Shown: one piece after another, positions 58,401 to 64,000 of the stretch
How the letters are laid out: every line of letters begins with the position of its first letter
How positions within the stretch are numbered: position 1 is the stretch's first letter
Source: Branchiostoma floridae
Taxonomy: Eukaryota > Chordata > Leptocardii > Amphioxiformes > Branchiostomatidae
Length of the DNA stretch: 64,000 nucleotides
Assembly: GCF_000003815.2 (NCBI RefSeq)
Contig: NC_049985.1
Location: forward strand, 25,302,494-25,366,493
Direction: 5' to 3'
Translations under genes and position numbers: made by a program
Notes under the pieces: generated by a model
What the model saw: only the letters and a program-made list of their open reading frames with translations
What the model was told of the DNA's origin: nothing
Database searches by the model: none

Positions 58401-61378
58401 ATCTTGGGCCCTTGGGAAAGGCACTTTACACGACTTTCCTCTCTTTACTCACTGACAGGTGAAAATGAGTACATGTACATAGCTTCGGCTAGGGCCGTCC
58501 CTTGGATAGGACGTTAAATGGAGGTCCTGTGTCTGGGGAGAGCTATACCCCAGGCACGTTAAAGAACCCGCCACACGTGTGATGGTGCGGTGTGAGTGGT
58601 TCAAAACCTACAGTACCTTGGCCGCACCTGGGGAAATTACTGTCATATTTAGGTCACCTGAGTGGCGCCGAATGGCAGCTCGCTCCAGACACTTGCGACA
58701 GTCGTATTGAGGTCACTTGAGTGGCGCCAAATGGCAGCTCGCTCCAGACCCTTTCGATTTAGCACCGCCTATTGTAAGCTTCTCGCAATTTAGCCCCTGG
58801 CTGCAAAGAGTGAGTAGTCGCCCCCCCCCAATAACAATAACAATAGCAATAACAATAACAATAACATACGTTTTGAAGCCCATCAGACATCTTCCTCAGA
58901 GCTTCTGATTGCTGTGTGTAGCCAATGCTTTTGCAGTGAGAACACAATCCCAAACATGGCTAAGTTTAAGTATATTCCCCCTCACCCTGGTTTATCATGT
59001 TCTGTGACCATAGCAGCTCTTACCGCAAAAGCGCCACCTACATTTGTACATTGCCTATACAGCATAAAGAAGCGGCAATGCAGTCAGAGGCACCGAGGAA
59101 GATGTCTGACACATAGAATCAAAACGTAAGCAAGTGAGAATTTACTGATTGTGTGAAAGAAAACTCCAATATCATAAATTGTATATCCAAACAACCTGAA
59201 GGAATATTTTTCAGGTGATCTTTAATAATGATAGTATACCCACAATTGGGCCAGTACCTTGGGTGATACAGTATACATTGTGTTGTATTCATTATTCACG
59301 TAATGTTTAATACTGCTACAACATGTAAGGTTACAACAACCCTATGTTGAACTTCCCACACACCCAAACCCTAGGCAGGGTTCGAAATACACATACTTAA
59401 CTTGCAATTTGCACATAATTTTTGAGATTTGCACGTAAAAATATTCTGAACTTGCAATCTTGCATGTTGAGAATACCTGGCCTATAGTAAAAATAATGAG
59501 GAATTACTAATAGACAACCTACTCTTAGACAGAATAACATATGGACGTCTGTCTTTTTCCTTTTCTTGTCTTTGCTGGTATTAAACTTTCCCTGGTTACT
59601 AAGCTTCACTAGATGTAATCAAAATGCACCAATTAAAGCTATCAATCCTCTTTGCGTCCCTAAGTTGTATTTTTGCATGATTGTAAATTTTTCAAATTGC
59701 ATGTAAAATTTTTGCCAACTTGCAATTTTGCATGTAGTAAAAAAAAATATTTTGATCCCTGCTAGGGCTATGAGAAAATAGGTCTGTCCTTATTACAATT
59801 TGCATTTAGCGTCTGACAGACATGTCGACGTACATTTAATGACATTTTCCTTGAATGCAGACAAACCAACTCGGATGGCCGGTGTAACAATCTGCTGAAC
59901 ACCCTGGAGGCAGGAGTCTACAAGATAACCTTTGACACAGCAACGTATTTCAACAAGAACGGCATCAGGCAGTACTTCTATCCCTACGTGGACGTAAGTA
60001 TGAAGGCCTGGTGCAGTTAGCCTGGGTACCAAACGGATAGTGGTTTGCTCCTATGTTTGCTTCTGCTATCCATCTGGAGACTTGCACATTAAACCCGTTT
60101 GGTGCTAACGTCAGTTAATGAGCGAAGGAATGGGTTCTAGAGCACTCGTTCGATGACAATAGGCCCTCCCGCAAGCAGACGGTGGGCTTGTCTGGTGTTG
60201 GAACGCCAGTTCGAACAATTGCTTGGACCCATTCCATAATTCGCTCATATTTGGGGACCAATCAGCACCTGCGTCCAAAATTTGGACGATTCCAGACGTA
60301 AAGATGTTCCGCGTTCCCAGACGGAAACACAGAGAAGCGACTGTAACATTATATACTGTATAATGAATGTCAGAGCTAGAAGCGACTGTATGCAGTATAT
60401 AATGAACACCGGAGCAAACTACTTTCCGGATGGTACCCAGGCTATGTTGCAATGCTTGGGCTTCCAAAACTCAGTTATTTACTCAGGGGAAATATTGGAG
60501 AAACACACCCGGCAGAAGAGGAGATATCTCCTGTGTTTATCCTCCCCTTTTCCCTAGTCAGGGGCTGGCAGGTCCTTGTGTTTCTGTGGATGGAGTAGTT
60601 GGCCATGGATATTAGCTATATGCTTCTAATATGCTTCTTGGAATCATAATACTATAGAAAAGTGTCCCAGTGTGTGTCTGAGGTAATTTGACAGAGCTTT
60701 GCAAGGGCGTGCATGCGTTGCACAAAATTCAGCTGTCTCGTTATGAAAAAGGCTGTCTTATAATTAGATTCTTGTTGGCGGTTGGTTTTGTCACAGCCTG
60801 CTTGAAAATTCCACATCATCAAAATTGCACAATGTACAAATATGACCACAGTAGCTTAATGCATACTGCTTCAATAAAAATTTATCTTGAAGTTGATCTT
60901 CGGTTTGGGGTCAGTTAAGACATTTTTGATTGAGCATACAAACAAGCTAGTAAGAATATGACACTGCATGATTGTTTAATTTTGAACCATTTTGTAAGAT
61001 GTGTCCCCAACTCGTTGCAAATGTTGTCGCTCACCTTAGCTAAGCTATACTGTGCCAACTAGGTACAGTTGTGGAATTTGGTCAGTTTTTGTCATGATCA
61101 ATATTTGAAGTAGATAAATTGTTTCTTGTTATTTTGTTTATTCTTACAAGTGTGAGTGTGATGTGTATTTAAGAAGAAAAGGCCCTGTAAGCAATATTGC
61201 TTTTGTTTGATCCTCAGAAAATAAATGTGATATATTTTTGAAATGTACTAAATCAGGAACACACTTTTCCCTTTCCATCCCTTTTCAGATTGTGTTTGAG
61301 GTGCAGGACCCCAACCAACACTACCACGTGCCCCTACTCCTGAATCCGTTCGGATACTCCACCTACAGGGGGTCCTAG
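55428..61378 (+). CDS. urah: 5-hydroxyisourate hydrolase (HIUase)
   Basis: Four exons: 55428-55550, 57850-58016, 59861-59993 and 61289-61378; phases 0, 2, 0; total 513 nt, 170 residues. The core has every HIUase signature: [17 protein letters not shown] with the catalytic His, TNSDGRC with the Arg, [14 protein letters not shown] with the second His, and the C-terminal YRGS that separates HIUase from transthyretin. The enzyme opens 5-hydroxyisourate, the product of urate oxidase, to OHCU on the way to allantoin. Exon 1 ([16 protein letters not shown] ... GKKKHRQRK) is less certain: it joins in frame with a good donor and adds a basic N-terminus. It ends KLIGKKKHR, which only loosely resembles a peroxisomal PTS2. 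A shorter start at Met in exon 2 (57880, MTANRTSP) is possible. Confidence 0.9.
57419..57849 (+). repeat. Tandem units carrying splice-acceptor copies
   Basis: TTTGTTTCAGTCNCNAGCNA occurs with its CAG ending at 57430, 57563, 57701 and 57849 (spacings 133, 138 and 148). Each is followed by a version of AGCTATAAGTCCAAG, CC, and the first codons of urah exon 2. Only the last copy continues into an intact HIUase frame. GACAAAATTTTTGTGTTA recurs between them. Confidence 0.85.
58312..58755 (+). repeat. tRNA-like SINE with internal duplication
   Basis: GCGGGTTCAAATCCGGCTGC is a clear pol III B box. The body has AAGGCACTTTACACGACTTT and GGACGTTAAATGGAGGTCC. The 3' part holds two copies of GAGTGGCGCCNAATGGCAGC about 70 bases apart. 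Lies in urah intron 2. Confidence 0.7.
58829..58867. repeat. AATAAC microsatellite
   Basis: (AATAAC)n after an eight-base C run. Confidence 0.85.
59376..59761. mobile_element. MITE-like element with CAGGG..CCCTG ends
   Basis: Starts CAGGGTTCGAAATAC, ends AAATATTTTGATCCCTG. Inner repeats are CTTGCAATTTGCAC-like. Ends resemble the 22445 and 50699 elements, but the body differs. Lies in urah intron 2. Confidence 0.6.
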
Positions 61379-62516
61379 GGTGACTCCATCATTCAACATC
61401 ACAAACTTCATCTTATGATTGCTAATCTGATGACCATATTAATGCCATACCAATTTTATTTGCTGTATCTGGGATTTTTTCGGAAAAAAATTGGTCGGGG
61501 AAAAAAAGTAAAAAAAAACGTTTGCAAAAAGTTAGGGGTAGGAGTGATCGAGGGGCTTACTCAAGTTACAGTTAAGTCAGGGGGTCCCTGGTAGCAATGT
61601 CCAAAGTTTGAAGAAAAATTATAAACGTACCATCCAAAATAGCCAAAACACATACAGATACTGGAATTTGAGGCCCATACTTAATTTGAGAATTGAGAGG
61701 CAGTGGAATTTTGTCAACACGAGGTGTGGCTATCAATTTGAATTTTTTTTTTTCAAATCGGAAAAAAATTGGGTCGGGAAATCCGAGAAACAAGAAATAA
61801 AACTGGTGTGGCCTTATCTTATATCTCCAACAGAATTGTTCTGGTGGCAATTGCAAAATCGTAACTGCCAGCCAAGACATTGCCCTCCAACACAGTCTTG
61901 GTCATTGTGTTACAAACCACTGTAAGATCTGCTTGGAAACATTGATACTTCTTTTAAGGCTAGCTTCTTCAAAGGATGTCATCCAGAAGAAACCACAAAA
62001 TTATGTAGATTCCAGTAATGTTTGGTTAAAATTATGTAGGAAATAACATTATGTGATAAAAATGCCATTGTTACAGAATATGATCATTATGTTATTGATT
62101 ATTTGACATCACTTGTAGTGAAGGATTTTTAAATGTATGTATTACTAATTATTGCTTCAAAGTTTGGCTATTTGTAGGCCTCATCAAGAGTATGGTTAAA
62201 GGCATTGGTGTGCTAAATAAAAAGGCATATAATACAAAAATGAATTAGGCAGATTACTGTACTTATGTCCATTCATTGGATATTATGGCACAAATGTATC
62301 TGTACATTACAGTAATGCAAAATGCAGCTTGTCTGTTGTACTTATAATGTCAAGTATTAAACTGTTGTTCATACCCTCACAAAATATGACTGGAAAAAAG
62401 TTTTTCATTTTTGCTGAGTTGCATGTTGTGGTTAATGGCCTGTTCCCTTATGCATCAGCATAATGTAGATCACTGTTGCCATGTAGGATAAACATATTAA
62501 GCAATACGTGTATACT

Positions 62517-63873
62517 ACCAAAAATGCTTTTTCTTGTTTATCTTGTTTTGCTTCCTCACAGAAAATTTATCTTCCAGGAAGAAAATTATTCTGTCCCCAA
62601 GAAATCTTAGAAAATTGTGCTTGTCCATGGGGCAACCAAATTTTTGCTTGTCAAGTTTTTGAGAAAAAATGAGATTTGTTTTCTTGTATTTCCAAAAATG
62701 CTTTTTCTTGTTTATGTTGTTTTGCTTCCTCACAGAAAATTTATCTTCCATGAAGATAAAAATTATTGTATTTCTTAAAAGTTGAATCTGGTTAGAAAAA
62801 AAAACAAGAATTTCTATAATTTTTTTTCTTGTATTAGGCCATGTTGATTTGATTATATGGATGACATCCTCCGGGAACTCCAAAACTGATGCGAGCGAGC
62901 GAATAAAAAAAAGTTTGGCCAAAAAAAAAAAGTTGTCTTCAGTATGAAATCAAAGTGGCCAGGAAGGTTGAACATAGGACTAAACACACATAGTATGGTA
63001 TACCAACAGTTAGGTGTAGGGACCAGTACATCATACGGGTGCAAAACATTTTTTTTCTTCTTGGACCAATCCGAAAAAAACAGACCTGAAAAAACAAACA
63101 GAGGAACAGGTTTCGCCAATTACAAAATGGACACACTATGTCGGCAGCCATTTGGGGTCTAACCGGGGGGCCAAGAAGACAACAAGAGCGAAGTCAAGTA
63201 GAGTTTATAGTCAATTGCACCAAGTTTCTACAGTCAAAGGTACAGAGACAGTTAGCCTTTATTACATGGAGATGGGATTTTAAAATGCAGTGGGAGTCCA
63301 ATAATCCACCAAACAGATTCCTTTGTAGCAAAATTGACCAATTACCATTGTTTTGAGTATTGCCAGTTCTCAAGTTTCCACAGACAATCAGGTCCCGGTT
63401 CATGTCCGGACCTGGAAATGATCCTCTGGACCTGAATTTTCTGTACTGGTACCTCCCCCAACCAACAATAGATTTTTTTTTTTCTTTCTGTCCTTTCACA
63501 TCTAATTCTTTGACTTTAGATTCATTTTGGCATTCTATAGCATTAGTTATCTGTTTTCTGATACTTTTTTTTTCAATCTACGGAATATTTGTGCTCATTT
63601 TACAGCTGCTTTGCACAATTTATTGTGTGGTCGAAAACTTTTTTTTTGGAAATGGCCGAAAATTGGTGCGAGCGCGGATGTCATCCATATAATCAAATCA
63701 ACGTGGCCTTATAAGAAAAAAAAGAAGATTTTGCTTAACTGTCTAGTAAAATTTTTGTAGTTTCTCGTTTTGCTTGAATTTTATTCTACATTTTCTTCCT
63801 GCAAGAATATTTGTCTTCATACAAGAATTGTCCATGGGGTAAGCAAAATAAGAAAAAAAAAACATTTTTGGTA
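62517..63873. mobile_element. Large fold-back element, about 1.35 kb
   Basis: Outer ends ACTACCAAAAATGCTTTTTC and its mirror AAAACATTTTTGGTAGT. Inner arms GGCCATGTTGATTTGATTAT followed by ATGGATGACATCC (62840-62872), and GGATGTCATCCATATAATCA followed by AATCAACGTGGCC (63676-63708). Fragments of the inner arm occur at 28964 and 38075. The ORFs inside show no recognised domain. Confidence 0.7.
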
Positions 63874-64000
63874 GTGTACAGGCCAAGTATGGATTGTTTA
63901 ATCATGCAGAAACCCAGTTAACTGTTTTGCTCTTGACTATTTAAGGCATTTTAATCTGGATAAAAAAATCCTCCATGCCTAAGAAGTGCTCTTGAAATAA

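Overview
The window reads as chordate, non-vertebrate nuclear DNA, most probably from a lancelet (amphioxus, Branchiostoma). The reasons are intron-rich genes with standard GT-AG signals, a vertebrate-like ALKBH8 gene, domain-shuffled kringle and F5/8 type C secreted proteins, a C2H2 zinc-finger exon, and a dense load of short fold-back transposons, tRNA-like SINEs and CR1/RTE-like LINE pieces in most introns and spacers. The species call is inference. Two runs of 100 N (24912-25011, 27859-27958) are assembly gaps.

Layout, left to right. 113-5188 (minus): 5' part of a secreted protein made of a signal peptide and an F5/8 type C (discoidin) domain; the gene runs off the left edge. 6390-7257 (minus): a decayed zinc-finger exon. 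9420-18044 (minus): a tandem array of three related units; two encode complete small secreted proteins (220 and 217 residues) of signal peptide, short linker and two kringles, and the third has lost its kringles and carries a frameshift. 18045-31897: no confident host gene; a possible orphan exon, a broken LTR gag, and one LINE inserted into another. 31898-53987 (minus): the complete 13-exon alkbh8 gene (RRM, AlkB dioxygenase and tRNA methyltransferase; 720 residues), whose introns hold many MITEs and SINEs, a CR1-like tail and a possible nested plus-strand gene start. 55428-61378 (plus): the four-exon urah gene (5-hydroxyisourate hydrolase, 170 residues), head to head with alkbh8 across about 1.4 kb. 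61379-64000: fold-back repeats.

All exon boundaries were derived by reading splice signals and checking phase. The exons of alkbh8, urah and the two kringle genes each sum to an uninterrupted frame. ALKBH8 acts on the wobble uridine of tRNA and HIUase acts in urate breakdown, so the head-to-head pair shares no obvious pathway. The most unusual signals are the twin-kringle array with its divergent terminal cysteines, the repeated splice-acceptor units in front of the urah core exon, and several short interleaved or clustered palindromes.
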